Assembly (NCBI GenBank): GCA_944388965.1
Contig: CALXKL010000001.1
Location: 357,540 to 421,539, forward strand
From: an uncultured Spirochaetales bacterium
Lineage (GTDB): Bacteria > Spirochaetota > Spirochaetia > Sphaerochaetales > Sphaerochaetaceae
Length of the DNA: 64,000 nucleotides
Direction: 5' to 3'
In this document: one piece after another, positions 1 to 8,108 of the stretch
Layout of the letters: each line of letters opens with the position of its first letter
How positions within the stretch are numbered: position 1 is the stretch's first letter
Position numbers and translations under genes: made by a program
Notes under the pieces: generated by a model
Database searches by the model: none
What the model was told of the DNA's origin: nothing
What the model saw: the letters and a program-made list of their open reading frames with translations, nothing else

Positions 1-153
1 GTAATGTATTTCCACGTAATGTTCTCTGAACTTGTTCCAGCTGACATGGACATTTGCATCCATTCGTCCGTTTTTACATGGCCTTCTCTATCATTTCGCC
101 CGGTTTCGGGCTAGAATGGAACAAAAGGAAATACAAGGAGGCTTTGTAGACAT
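1..153 (+). promoter_or_regulatory. Upstream region and possible promoter of the nucleotidyltransferase gene
   Basis: This stretch has no convincing reading frame. A GCCCG/CGGGC mini-hairpin lies at 98-111 and a TAGAAT box follows at 112-117, which resembles the -10 boxes elsewhere in the window, but no good -35 hexamer is seen 16-18 bases upstream. An AAGGAGG ribosome binding site lies at about 135-141, before the ATG at 154. The promoter is an inference; the ribosome binding site is clear. Confidence 0.4.
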
Positions 154-1065
154 ATGAAACCGACACTACTGGTCCTTGCCGCCGGCATGGGTAGTCGCTA
201 CGGCGGAGTGAAGCAGATCGACGCCGTCGGAATGCACAACGAGACTCTGCTCGACTTCGGCGTGTACGATGCGGCCCATTCCGGCTATGGCAAGGTGGTG
301 TTCATCATCCGCAAGGACATAGAGAAGGACTTCAGGGAGCGCCTGTTCGACCGCATCGCCAGGAACATGGATGCGGACTACGTCTTCCAGTCCCTCGATT
401 CCCTGCTCACCAGCGAGCAGGTGAAGCTCGCCGCCGACAGGAAGAAGCCCTGGGGAACGATCCACGCCCTGCTGTGCGCCAAGGATGCGGTCAAGACTCC
501 GTTCACCGTCATCAACGCCGACGACTACTATGGACGCACGGCCTACCAGGATCTCGGAGCATACCTCTCGACGCTCGAGAACGACAGCACGGCCCATGCG
601 ATGGTCGGCTATGTGCTGGAGAACACGATGAGCCGCTCGGGCAGCGTGTCGCGTGGAATCTGCCGCGTCAAGGACGGCTACCTTGTCAGCATGGAGGAGA
701 ACACGAAGATCGAGTACACCGTGGACGGTGGAATCGTGTCCCATATGGACAGGGGTGACGAGGCTCTCACCGGAAAGGAGGTCGTCTCGATGAACTTCTT
801 CGGCTTCACGCCCAAGGCGTTCGACTCCTTCACCCCGTACTGGGAGGCCTTCATCAAGGACAACATCACCCAGGCCAAGGCCGAGTGCCTCCTGCCGAAC
901 GCGGCCGGAAAGATGGTCGAGGACGGAGAGGGCACAATCAAGGTCCTCACCAGCCAGGAGAGATGGTTCGGCATGACCTATCCGGAGGACAAGCAGCTTG
1001 TCATGGACGAGCTGAGGAAGAAGATCGCCAGCCACTACTACCCGGAGAAGCTGTGGGAGAAGTGA
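154..1065 (+). CDS. Sugar-phosphate nucleotidyltransferase family protein
   Basis: The 303-residue product starts with the nucleotide-binding signature of NTP transferases (LVLAAGMGSRYGG, residues 6-18), followed by an acidic INADDYYG segment near residue 122 that matches the metal-binding part of the fold. Proteins of this group usually transfer a nucleotidyl group to a sugar 1-phosphate, but the substrate cannot be read from the sequence. The ATG at 154 has a good AAGGAGG upstream. The gene is followed within a few bases by an acetyltransferase gene and may be co-transcribed with it. It has full length and no sign of damage. Confidence 0.8.
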   Translation: MKPTLLVLAAGMGSRYGGVKQIDAVGMHNETLLDFGVYDAAHSGYGKVVFIIRKDIEKDFRERLFDRIARNMDADYVFQSLDSLLTSEQVKLAADRKKPWGTIHALLCAKDAVKTPFTVINADDYYGRTAYQDLGAYLSTLENDSTAHAMVGYVLENTMSRSGSVSRGICRVKDGYLVSMEENTKIEYTVDGGIVSHMDRGDEALTGKEVVSMNFFGFTPKAFDSFTPYWEAFIKDNITQAKAECLLPNAAGKMVEDGEGTIKVLTSQERWFGMTYPEDKQLVMDELRKKIASHYYPEKLWEK

Positions 1066-1070
1066 CAGGC

Positions 1071-1616
1071 GTGTTTGAAGAACGCTGTTCAGGGTGCATC
1101 GGAGACGGTGCACCCTCTTCATCATGCGGGGCCGCCTGCGTCGAGATCGTGGACGGTCTTGAACATAGGTCAAAGGTCATCTCGCTTTTCGACGAATACA
1201 CCCGCATGCTCGTCTCCCTCGACCCGTCGTTCCGGCTGTATCTCGACATCCAGCATTACGAAGACGAGGTGAGGGACCTCGAGGCGAAATATGCACCGCC
1301 ATATGGGCGCCTGTACCTGCTGCTGGTGGATGGCAAGGCGGCGGGATGCATCGCGCTCAGGCGTCTTGACGACAGGCGCTGTGAGCTCAAGAGGCTGTAT
1401 GTGAGGCCGCAATACCGCGGATGCGGGTATTCCCGTCTACTGCTGGACAGGATCGTGTCTGACGCCAGGGCCATCGGCTACACTCTCATGCTTCTGGACT
1501 CCCTACCGGAGTTGGAGAGCGCGCTGTCCTTGTACCGCAGCTACGGCTTCGTCGAGACGGCGTGCTACAACGACAGTCCTGTTGAGAGTACTGTGTTCAT
1601 GGAGCTTGCACTATAG
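1071..1616 (+). CDS. GNAT family N-acetyltransferase
   Basis: The C-terminal two thirds fit the GNAT fold: a central strand LYLLLVDGKAAGCIALRR, then LKRLYVRPQYRGCGYSRLLL, which is the acetyl-CoA binding motif A (R/Q-x-x-G-x-G/A; here QYRGCGYS), then LYRSYGFVET at the end. The start is uncertain. GTG at 1071 is chosen because GGGAGA lies about 11 bases upstream; GTG at 1062 and GTG at 1149 are alternatives, and homologues usually begin close to the VEIVDGLE segment. The acceptor substrate is unknown. The 3' end overlaps the convergent glycosylase gene by 20 bases. Confidence 0.7.
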   Translation: MFEERCSGCIGDGAPSSSCGAACVEIVDGLEHRSKVISLFDEYTRMLVSLDPSFRLYLDIQHYEDEVRDLEAKYAPPYGRLYLLLVDGKAAGCIALRRLDDRRCELKRLYVRPQYRGCGYSRLLLDRIVSDARAIGYTLMLLDSLPELESALSLYRSYGFVETACYNDSPVESTVFMELAL

Positions 1617-2097
1617 GGACCAGATGCCCTCTCCATGCCTCGACCAGCCTGTCAAGCGACCATGAGGCGTTTGCAGGGGAGGTGGATGGCATCTTCACGG
1701 CCGTGATGCCGAGTGAAGGATACACGTACCTCATGTACACGTCGTATGACTTCGTCCCGTTGGCGAGAATCGTGTCTATGCAGGTGCTGGCGACAAGGCC
1801 GCCTATGTCGGCAGCCACGACATCCCTGATCGAAGAGTCGGACGATCCCGTGATGGTGCATGATGCTATCGAGTCCCAAAGCGCGATGTGGACTCTGTGG
1901 AGCAGGGCCTTCTTTTCATCGATGCCGGCAAGACGGCATGAGAACAGCTTCTCCATCATCAGCCAGAAACGGTTGTGGGGATGGGCGTAGTAGAAGCCAT
2001 CCTGCCTCGACTTCACGGAAGGGAAGGAGCCGAGGATGAGCACTCTGGAGCCACTGTCCGCCACTGGCGGGAACGGATGCACTACCTGACACTGCAT
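1597..2097 (-). CDS. Family-6 uracil-DNA-glycosylase-fold protein (hypoxanthine/deoxyinosine DNA glycosylase)
   Basis: The 166-residue product contains RVLILGSFPSVKSR followed by FYYAHPHNRFW, the combination typical of the hypoxanthine-DNA glycosylase branch of the UDG superfamily (family 6). The GSFPS loop corresponds to the catalytic water-activating motif region and the HPHNRFW segment to the base pocket. The later TSPANASW segment fits the C-terminal DNA-intercalation motif. These enzymes remove deaminated bases such as hypoxanthine to start base excision repair. I chose the ATG at 2095-2097 because homologues begin near the HPFPPV segment; ATG at 2112 and 2178 are in frame but add unlikely N-terminal sequence. 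Confidence 0.75.
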   Translation of the reverse strand: MQCQVVHPFPPVADSGSRVLILGSFPSVKSRQDGFYYAHPHNRFWLMMEKLFSCRLAGIDEKKALLHRVHIALWDSIASCTITGSSDSSIRDVVAADIGGLVASTCIDTILANGTKSYDVYMRYVYPSLGITAVKMPSTSPANASWSLDRLVEAWRGHLVPIVQAP

Positions 2098-2187
2098 ATG
2101 TACCTGTATCATAGCATGGCTTCTTGAGATGCACCACATGTGGGGTGCTATGCACACCTCATTCGAAACCGATAACATTAGTCCGCT

Positions 2188-3224
2188 ATGAATTCACAAG
2201 TGGGAAAGAGCACAAGGGAGAAGCTGGTCGCTCTGGACCGGTTTCTCGAGCAGAGGCATGGCCTCCAGCTCTATCGTGCGGTGTCCGTAAGCCAGTCGAG
2301 GATGAATGACGTGCTCAGCGGACGCGAGGAGCCGGATATAGGCTCTGCGTCAAGGTCGCCGCGTACTTCTTCATTCCGGTGGATGTCCTGACGGACGACT
2401 CGAAGGACCTGCCGGCGGAGGATGTGATCCAAGTGGACGAGGACCTCGTGTCCGTCCAGCGCAACGATGTCGAGAACGACATAGAGAGGCAGAAGCAGAA
2501 GCGCTTCATCAGCCGCAACTGGAAGATGATAGGATACCGCAAGCGCGTGAAGCTGATCCTTTCGGTCCTGGTCATCGCCGTCCCTCTGGTCGCCTACATC
2601 ATCTTCTGCGCCAGCGAGGTGGCATTCGAGCGCTTCGACGACATGAGGAAGTACCGCATCGGAAGCGACGGCCTGGACTACGACAAATACGACCCGATCC
2701 AGGTGAAGTACCATGACGACCTCGAGGGCACCAGCAAGGCCAACAACCCTGATGCGCACTATGTCGAGGTGACCGTCGGCGCTGTGCTGGAGAAGATCAA
2801 GAACATCTCCTCTGCAACCAGTTCGTACGAAGGCAGGATGCAGCTGTACTTCAAGTTCGACAAGGACGAGTTCCGCGACATGTTCCGCCATTACGCACGC
2901 AACGTGCTGGCGGACCAGATCATCGAGGACTACTACGCCGAGAGCGACGAGGCCCATCCCCAGGGTGCATTCGACCATGATGCATGGCTGGATGCGCATT
3001 CCGACTACTTCGAGACCTGGGTCGAGACGCATGACAGCGAGTACTACCCCGGCGAGACGCCCTCGAACGTGCTGACCGACAAGAACACGATGTTCGTCAT
3101 CGGCAACGGCGAGTTCGTGCCGGACTCCCTGGGCACGCTCAAGGAGCTCGAGGAGGTCCAGTACTACGACGAGGATGGCAGGCTGCGCACGATGTGCTAC
3201 CAGAAGATCCGCTTCAACATTCCT
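2188..3224 (+). pseudogene. 5' part of a disrupted HTH/membrane-protein gene
   Basis: The first about 50 residues look like an XRE-type helix-turn-helix (VSQSRMNDVLSGREEPD). At 2341-2345 the frame shifts by -1: restoring one base before CTCTGCGTC continues the domain as VKVAAYFFIPVDVLTDD and then leads into a long second frame. That frame has a membrane segment near 2560-2620 (LILSVLVIAVPLVAYIIF) and a large, acidic, probably extracytoplasmic region up to YQKIRFNIP. There it stops matching and a TnpB element begins. The C-terminal part resumes at about 5122. The original protein was a membrane-anchored HTH protein of unknown role. A sequencing error could explain the frameshift but not the insertion. 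Confidence 0.75.
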
Positions 3225-3234
3225 ATCCAGGAGT

Positions 3235-3265
3235 CTCCATCTTCTAAGCGAAGCGAAATGTGGAG
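3235..3265 (+). repeat. Left-end imperfect hairpin of the TnpB element
   Basis: CTCCA at 3235-3239 pairs with TGGAG at 3261-3265, and CTTC at 3241-3244 pairs with GAAG at 3250-3253, leaving a small bulge. The motif resembles the right-end hairpin. A second perfect 7-bp hairpin, CGGACAG/CTGTCCG (3291-3309, 5-base loop), lies a little further in and could stop transcription of the antisense XRE gene. Confidence 0.5.
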
Positions 3266-3332
3266 AGGAATGGAGATTGGCCTGGCTGTACGGACAGCTC
3301 TCCTGTCCGGAATCAAGGCGATGGCGGCATGA

Positions 3333-3749
3333 TCACAGATACCGCCTCTTGAGATCCGCGACCATCTGCTCTCCAAGGGTGGCGCCCTCGTCATCCATGA
3401 CATAGCGTACCCCACTGGTCTCCTTCATGGACTCGGCAATCCTCACGAGCAGCACGACGTCCTCGTCACGGAGGCCTCTTGCAGCACCGGCAAGAACATC
3501 CGTCATCGGGCCCGTGCTTTCCTCATGTACATGGCCTTCGCTTGAAAGCGACTCGACGTCCGTTCCAAGCGCACCTGCTATCTCAAGTGCGAACTCGAAC
3601 GAGGGCGTCCTGTTCATCGCCTTCATGCTCATCAACGTATGGCTGCCATGCCCGCACTCACGTCCGAGCTCCTCCCAGGTCATGCCGCGGGCGTTTCTCA
3701 CCTCATTGACGTTGTTCCAGAAGATTCTGGTGATGTCCTTGCCTTCCAT
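3333..3749 (-). CDS. XRE-family helix-turn-helix regulator carried by the TnpB element
   Basis: The 138-residue protein has an N-terminal HTH (residues about 8-65): RNARGMTWEELGRECGHG as the first helices and a recognition helix around SHTLMSMKAM, then TPSFEFALEIAGALGTDVESL, the usual XRE tail. The C-terminal half is acidic and unassigned. It lies head to head with tnpB, separated by 118 bases that contain a tnpB promoter and a perfect palindrome, so autoregulation and control of tnpB is the simplest reading. A TATCAT box lies 7 bases before its ATG with no ribosome binding site, which may mean a leaderless transcript. Function is inferred from fold and position only. Confidence 0.7.
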   Translation of the reverse strand: MEGKDITRIFWNNVNEVRNARGMTWEELGRECGHGSHTLMSMKAMNRTPSFEFALEIAGALGTDVESLSSEGHVHEESTGPMTDVLAGAARGLRDEDVVLLVRIAESMKETSGVRYVMDDEGATLGEQMVADLKRRYL

Positions 3750-3783
3750 ACCATGGATGATAACATGGAATGCTGAACATGTG

Positions 3784-3812
3784 TTGACATCATGTGTGAA
3801 GCAGTCTATATT
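3784..3812 (+). promoter_or_regulatory. Consensus sigma-70-type promoter for tnpB
   Basis: TTGACA at 3784-3789 and TATATT at 3807-3812 are separated by exactly 17 bases. Direct repeats CATGTGT at 3778-3784 and 3791-3797 flank the -35 box. The spacing and match are among the best in the window, so tnpB is probably well expressed unless repressed. Confidence 0.7.
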
Positions 3813-3819
3813 AATTATC

Positions 3820-3839
3820 GTTGATATGTTGTTATCAAC
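3820..3839. promoter_or_regulatory. Perfect palindrome, likely operator, between the tnpB promoter and start
   Basis: GTTGATA at 3820-3826 and TATCAAC at 3833-3839 form a 7-bp inverted repeat with a 6-base spacer, centred about 18 bases downstream of the tnpB -10 box. The position near the transcription start suits a repressor site, and the divergent XRE gene is the obvious candidate ligand. Confidence 0.55.
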
Positions 3840-3867
3840 AGAGATTCCCGTGGTCAGGAGGTTCCAG

Positions 3868-5118
3868 ATGGACGGTTGTCATCCGGATTCCGTGGTGGTA
3901 TCCAAGTGCATGGAATTCCGTATAAGGCCGACCATTGAGCAGAAGATCCTCATCTGGAAGACCTTCGGATGCTGCCGCTTCGTCTGGAATCATCTCCTTG
4001 ATGAGCGCATCAGCCATGAGAAGGTTAACAAAGGCAAGCTCCTCAATACTACTCCTGCACATCTGAAGAAGGATAACCCATTCCTTTCAGAAGTTGATTC
4101 GATGGCTCTCTGCAATGTACAGCTGAATCTTAACCAGGCATGCAGAAGGCTCTTCCCGAAAGGAAGGGCTCCGAAGTTCAGAGCCAAGGGAAAGGATAAA
4201 AGGTCATACACCACCAACTGGATAAACAACAACATCGAGATAGTTCACAAGAGCGATATAGAGAACTATATCAAGCTGCCGAAACTCGGAAGAGTGCGCA
4301 TCATACTCCACCGTAGCATACCGGATGAGTGGAGGATGAAGCATGCGACGATAAAGGAGACGGCAAGCGGGAAGTTCTTCATATCCCTCACCTTCGATGT
4401 GGAGATAAGACCAAAGGAGCCGATGAAGGAGTTCGACAAGGTCGAGGCCTTCGATTATTCCCTGCCTTCTCTTGTCGTCTCTGCATCAGGGGAGAATGAC
4501 ATCACATCCGATGACATCCGCTGGTACCGCAATCTTGAGAATAGGATTGCAAAGGAGCAGAGGAAGCTTTCGAGGATGCAGTATGGCTCAAGGAATTACT
4601 GGGAGCAGAAACACAAGATCGGGAAGCTTCACGAGAAGGCGAGGAACAGGAGGAAGGACTTCCTGCACAAGCTCTCCCGGAAGGTCTCCGATTCCTTCGA
4701 TGCCGTAGTGGTGGAGGACATCAATCTCCAGCACATGTCTCAGGCCCTGAACTTCGGCAAGAGCGTATACGACAACGGCTACGGGCTGCTGAGAAACATG
4801 CTTGCCTACAAGCTTGAGGAACAGGGAGAGGTGCTTGTGAAGGTGGACAGGTTCTTCCCCTCCTCAAAGCGCTGTTCCGTGTGTCATGAAGTGAACCATG
4901 ATCTCAAGCTCTCGGACAGGCAGTGGACATGCCCATCCTGCGGTACACATCACGACAGAGACAAGAACAGTTGTAAGAACCTGCTGGATGAGGGTAAAGA
5001 CATCCTTAACCGCTGGACTGGCGGGGATAGCTCATTGATACTGGCACCATCAGGTGTCTTGAGTGGGAAGAAGCTCCATCCTCAGGCTCGCTACAATGTG
5101 AGACAGGATGGAGAGTAG
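3868..5118 (+). CDS. tnpB: TnpB RNA-guided nuclease of an IS605/IS1341-type element
   Basis: The 416-residue protein has the expected length. The N-terminus MEFRIRPTIEQKILI and FGCCRFVWNHLL match the helix-turn-helix/WED start of TnpB. The split RuvC site is intact: Asp196 in AFDYSLPSL, Glu283 in VVVEDIN, and Asp365 in HDRDKN. A CxxC...CxxC zinc ribbon (CSVC and CPSC) lies between the last two. The ATG at 3868 is supported by AGGAGG at 3856-3861; an in-frame ATG at 3910 is less likely. TnpB uses an omega RNA from the element's right end to cut a target matching the flanking guide. Base composition is slightly lower in GC than neighbouring genes. Confidence 0.88.
   Translation: MDGCHPDSVVVSKCMEFRIRPTIEQKILIWKTFGCCRFVWNHLLDERISHEKVNKGKLLNTTPAHLKKDNPFLSEVDSMALCNVQLNLNQACRRLFPKGRAPKFRAKGKDKRSYTTNWINNNIEIVHKSDIENYIKLPKLGRVRIILHRSIPDEWRMKHATIKETASGKFFISLTFDVEIRPKEPMKEFDKVEAFDYSLPSLVVSASGENDITSDDIRWYRNLENRIAKEQRKLSRMQYGSRNYWEQKHKIGKLHEKARNRRKDFLHKLSRKVSDSFDAVVVEDINLQHMSQALNFGKSVYDNGYGLLRNMLAYKLEEQGEVLVKVDRFFPSSKRCSVCHEVNHDLKLSDRQWTCPSCGTHHDRDKNSCKNLLDEGKDILNRWTGGDSSLILAPSGVLSGKKLHPQARYNVRQDGE
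5074..5113 (+). ncRNA. Right-end hairpin and probable omega-RNA scaffold end
   Basis: CTCCATCCT (5074-5082) pairs perfectly with AGGATGGAG (5105-5113); CTC (5087-5089) and GAG (5100-5102) can pair inside. The structure overlaps the last codons of tnpB, as right-end palindromes and omega-RNA scaffolds do in this family. If the family rule holds, the guide would be the host sequence just after the element, beginning near 5119-5124. The RNA itself is inferred, not shown. Confidence 0.5.
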
Positions 5119-5121
5119 GTC

Positions 5122-5781
5122 ACGATGTACATCCTACCTACGATGGACGCCGACTATATCAGGTACGTCCCGGACAGGTCCACGGACAGCGAAGGAAATC
5201 TGATCAGCGGCTTCACGCCGTACTTCTCCGTGACCTCCGGCTACAGGCTCATCCATGACACGGAGGATATGGACAACTTCACGATGCGCCTGAACTACTA
5301 CTACGACGAGAACAACGACCCGGCGATCGATTACGAACAGTCGGTGCGCACCCAGCTGGAGATCATCGTCAGGGCCAACAGGGCGGGTCTTTCACTGTTC
5401 CTGCAGGCATTCATCAACCTCTTCAGCGTCGTGATATGGATCATCATCGCGTTCTACAGCCAGAGCTACACCGGCGAGGACAGCATCGGGATGCTCGGCA
5501 CCGGACTGTTCGGCGTCATATCCTCGATGCTGGTCGGTCTGTCGATGGTCTCTGATGCCGGCATCTTCTCGCTGATAACGATGATCAACATCTTCACGCT
5601 CGCCGTCATCATGATAATGACCTACCAGGCCATTGCGGCAAAGAGGGCTGCGGTCAGGAAGGACAAGGTCCTGATCGCCTACAACGGCATCAAGCTGCGC
5701 GTGCTCTTCGTCCTGCTGACGATCTGCACTGTGGCGATGTTCGTCGTCATTCCCGCTCTTGCATACATGTGGGGTGTATGA
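5122..5781 (+). pseudogene. 3' part of the disrupted HTH/membrane-protein gene
   Basis: This frame continues the protein interrupted near 3224. It begins with a soluble stretch (YILPTMDADYIRYVPDRS, FTMRLNYYYDENNDPAID) and then has four or five hydrophobic segments, for example FINLFSVVIWIIIAFY, IFTLAVIMIMTYQAIAA and VLFVLLTICTVAMFVVIPALAY. It has no ribosome binding site before its first ATG at 5125, and no HTH domain, so it is unlikely to be a working gene alone. The open frame is intact, which suggests a recent insertion. Confidence 0.7.
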
Positions 5782-5811
5782 CGAAGAATTGCCACTTCGG
5801 GCTTTGAAATG

Positions 5812-5843
5812 CGATGCTCCCTGGATCCTTCCGGGGAGCATCG
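5812..5843 (+). terminator. Rho-independent terminator between convergent genes
   Basis: CGATGCTCCC (5812-5821) pairs perfectly over 10 bp with GGGAGCATCG (5834-5843), with a 12-base loop, followed by TTCTATTA. It sits between the broken membrane-protein gene and the convergent C-S lyase gene. Confidence 0.7.
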
Positions 5844-5874
5844 TTCTATTACTGGATGATGACCGCTTTCCTGC

Positions 5875-7104
5875 TCAGGATTCCCTTATGAACCTTACGG
5901 CCTTCTCAAGCCCTTCGAGCCCCTTCTCCAGAAGGTCCTCTCCGCAGCCGAAGTTGAAGCGTACATAGCACCTGTACTCATCTCCGCCGAACCAGGTGCC
6001 GTCGTTCATACAGATTCCGCCTCTCTGCCCGAAGAAGTGCGAGAGGACGAAGTGGTCTCCGTCATACAGCTGTGGGTTTTTCTGCCTGTCCTGGACCACC
6101 TTGTCCCAGATCGCGCTGCAGTCGATGAACACGATGAACGAGGCATGGCCCTTGCACAGCTTCAGCTCGGGACAACGCGTCCTGAGGAACTCCTCGAGCC
6201 TGTTCTGGTTTCTCTCCAGATGTCTGCACAGCTGCCTGTTGTACTCCAATCCATGAAGATAGGCCATCTCGGCCATCGAGGCGACGCTGTAGCCGGGGCC
6301 GGTGAGGTGGAGCCTCTTTTCGACCTTCTCGTAGCGCTCCTTCATCTCCTTCGACGAGAAGCATGCGAAGGCGCAGTGCTCGCCGGCGATGTTGAAGCTC
6401 TTGGACGCGGCAGCGAACGTGATGACGTCGGCTCCGATCCTCTCGTTCGCCTTGACCATGGGAATGTGCCGGAACCCGGGAAGCGCCAGGTCGCTGTGGA
6501 TCTCGTCGCACAGCACCAGCTGTCCCCTGTCCCTTGCCAGTGTCAGAATGCTCTCGAGCTCACTGTCCGTGAACACGATTCCGGTGGGGTTGTGTGGCGA
6601 GCAGAAGAGGATCGCCTGGCAGCCTTCGCCTGCCGCCTTCCACTCGTCGGGATCCAGGGTGAAGCCTTCTGCCGTCCTCTTCATGTGGTAGGGCACGATG
6701 ACGCGTCCGTTGTCCTCGATCATGTCGATGAAGGGATGGTAGCTCGGGTAGGGCAGCAGGATCCTGTCTCCTTCCTTCGTGAAGATGTTCATCGCCAGGG
6801 CGATTGCGTGCAGCATGCCCTGTGCGAATGCGACATGGTCCTCGTCAAGCACTGTGTCATGGCGTTCCTTCATGAAGGAGATGAACGCCGGCTTGAGAGC
6901 GCTGCTGTTACGGTATCCTATGACGCCGAGCCTGGCCTCGTCCTCCAGCGCCTGACGTATGCCGTCGCTGACGGGAAGATCCATGTCGGCCACCCAGAAG
7001 GGCAGTGCGTCCGCATTGCCGCAGATGCCTGCGATGTTACCCCTGTCCCATTTCTCGGCCCTGCTTCCTGCACGGTCGACCGAATGCGAGAAGTCATGGC
7101 TCAT
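5875..7104 (-). CDS. MalY/PatB-type PLP-dependent C-S lyase (cystathionine beta-lyase-like)
   Basis: The 409-residue protein is a fold-type I aminotransferase-class enzyme. LPFWVADMDLPV near residue 34 is the typical MalY/PatB N-terminal motif. SPHNPTG marks the cofactor site, LCDEIHSDL carries the PLP-binding Asp, and AASKSFNIAG carries the Schiff-base lysine. The C-terminal arginine region is YRCYVRFNFGCG. Members cleave cystathionine or other cysteine S-conjugates to pyruvate, ammonia and a thiol. The stop of ltaE overlaps its start (ATGA at 7101-7104), so it is the last gene of a tightly packed minus-strand operon. The natural substrate cannot be decided from sequence. Confidence 0.85.
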   Translation of the reverse strand: MSHDFSHSVDRAGSRAEKWDRGNIAGICGNADALPFWVADMDLPVSDGIRQALEDEARLGVIGYRNSSALKPAFISFMKERHDTVLDEDHVAFAQGMLHAIALAMNIFTKEGDRILLPYPSYHPFIDMIEDNGRVIVPYHMKRTAEGFTLDPDEWKAAGEGCQAILFCSPHNPTGIVFTDSELESILTLARDRGQLVLCDEIHSDLALPGFRHIPMVKANERIGADVITFAAASKSFNIAGEHCAFACFSSKEMKERYEKVEKRLHLTGPGYSVASMAEMAYLHGLEYNRQLCRHLERNQNRLEEFLRTRCPELKLCKGHASFIVFIDCSAIWDKVVQDRQKNPQLYDGDHFVLSHFFGQRGGICMNDGTWFGGDEYRCYVRFNFGCGEDLLEKGLEGLEKAVRFIRES

Positions 7105-8108
7105 GGTCTGTACCCCCTTATGGTTCTGACGACCATGTCCGTCATCCCGTCGTCGACGTTGATGCTTGTGACCATGCGGCAGAAGCCCGCATCCTCTGCA
7201 AAGAGTATGTCATGCTTCCTGAAATACCCGATCACGTCCTGGTTGGTCGTGCCGTGGCATGAGAAGAAGACCATGTTGGTTCCGAAGCGCTCGATCTTCG
7301 CCCAGCCGGTCTCCTCAAGCGCCGCCCTGATCGCCGCGGCATGCTCGTGGTCCTGCCTCAGCCTGTCGACGTTGTTCTCCAGCGCGTAGATTCCGGCTGC
7401 CGCCATGAAGCCGATCTGCCTCATCCCGCCGCCAAGCAGCTTGCGAAGCCTCCTGGCCTTCTCGATGAACTCATTGCTACCGCACAGGAGGCTCCCCATC
7501 GGAGCACCAAGCCCCTTGGATAGACAGAACGTGATGGTGTCCGTGTACCTGGCCCATTCTGTCAGCGGTATGCCCGTCTCGACGACGGCGTTGAAGATCC
7601 TGGCCCCGTCGGTGTGGACGTTCATCCCGTTGGCCTTCGCCCATCCGTGTATCGCCTTGACTTTCTCGATGGGGTAGACGATGCCGCTGGTGGTGTTCTC
7701 GACCTCTACAAGCGTCCTGTCGGCCATGTCGTAGCTGTAACTGCGCTTGAATGCATCGAGACCATCTGTGAGCATGAGGCCTTCCGGTGTGCTCGGGACA
7801 ATGGTCGGCTGGCTCAGACCTATGGAGCTCAAGGCCCCGATTTCGTGGCAGACGATATGGCTCTCCCTGGTGCACAGCACCTCGCATCCGCGTCCGCACT
7901 GCAGTGCGATGGCGATGAGATTGCCCATGCATCCCGACGACACGTACAGACAGGCGGGCTTGCCCGTGAGCTGGCAGCCCATCTCCTGCAGCCTGTTGAC
8001 CGTCGGGTCCTCCCCATAGACGTCGTCGCCCACCTGGGCCGTGTATATCGCGTCCCGCATCCCCTGCGTGGGCATCGTGAACGTGTCCGATCTCAGATCT
8101 ATCGTCAT
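7101..8108 (-). CDS. ltaE: Low-specificity L-threonine aldolase
   Basis: The 335-residue protein begins IDLRSDTFTMPTQGMRDA, the start of threonine aldolases, with GDDVYGEDPTVNRLQ close behind. The PLP-lysine motif is FCLSKGLGAPMGSLLCG, and HTDGARIFNA carries the Asp that holds the pyridine nitrogen. It cleaves L-threonine or L-allo-threonine to glycine and acetaldehyde. The acetaldehyde could be reduced by the AdhE encoded at 44.1-46.8 kb; that link is inference. Four-base overlaps on both sides place it between aroA and the C-S lyase in one transcript. Confidence 0.9.
   Translation of the reverse strand: MTIDLRSDTFTMPTQGMRDAIYTAQVGDDVYGEDPTVNRLQEMGCQLTGKPACLYVSSGCMGNLIAIALQCGRGCEVLCTRESHIVCHEIGALSSIGLSQPTIVPSTPEGLMLTDGLDAFKRSYSYDMADRTLVEVENTTSGIVYPIEKVKAIHGWAKANGMNVHTDGARIFNAVVETGIPLTEWARYTDTITFCLSKGLGAPMGSLLCGSNEFIEKARRLRKLLGGGMRQIGFMAAAGIYALENNVDRLRQDHEHAAAIRAALEETGWAKIERFGTNMVFFSCHGTTNQDVIGYFRKHDILFAEDAGFCRMVTSINVDDGMTDMVVRTIRGYRP

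Larger units (their letters stand above)
3225..5121 (+). mobile_element. IS1341/IS605-type element carrying XRE regulator and tnpB
   Basis: The element splits a membrane-protein gene whose halves lie on both sides. It contains a left-end hairpin (3235-3265), an antisense XRE gene, a consensus promoter, an inverted repeat, tnpB, and a right-end hairpin (5074-5113) that overlaps the end of tnpB. Both terminal hairpins contain CTCCATC and an AATGTG segment. No Y1 transposase (tnpA) is present, so it would depend on one supplied in trans. No target duplication is evident, as expected for this family. The exact ends are uncertain by about ten bases, and the claim that the XRE gene belongs to the element rests only on its position between the two halves. 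Confidence 0.7.

Noticed and set aside
3868..5118. TnpB as a nuclease-dead TnpB-like regulator (TldR).
   Set aside because: All three RuvC acidic residues and the zinc ribbon are present, so it appears active; the regulator-like role fits the neighbouring XRE protein better.
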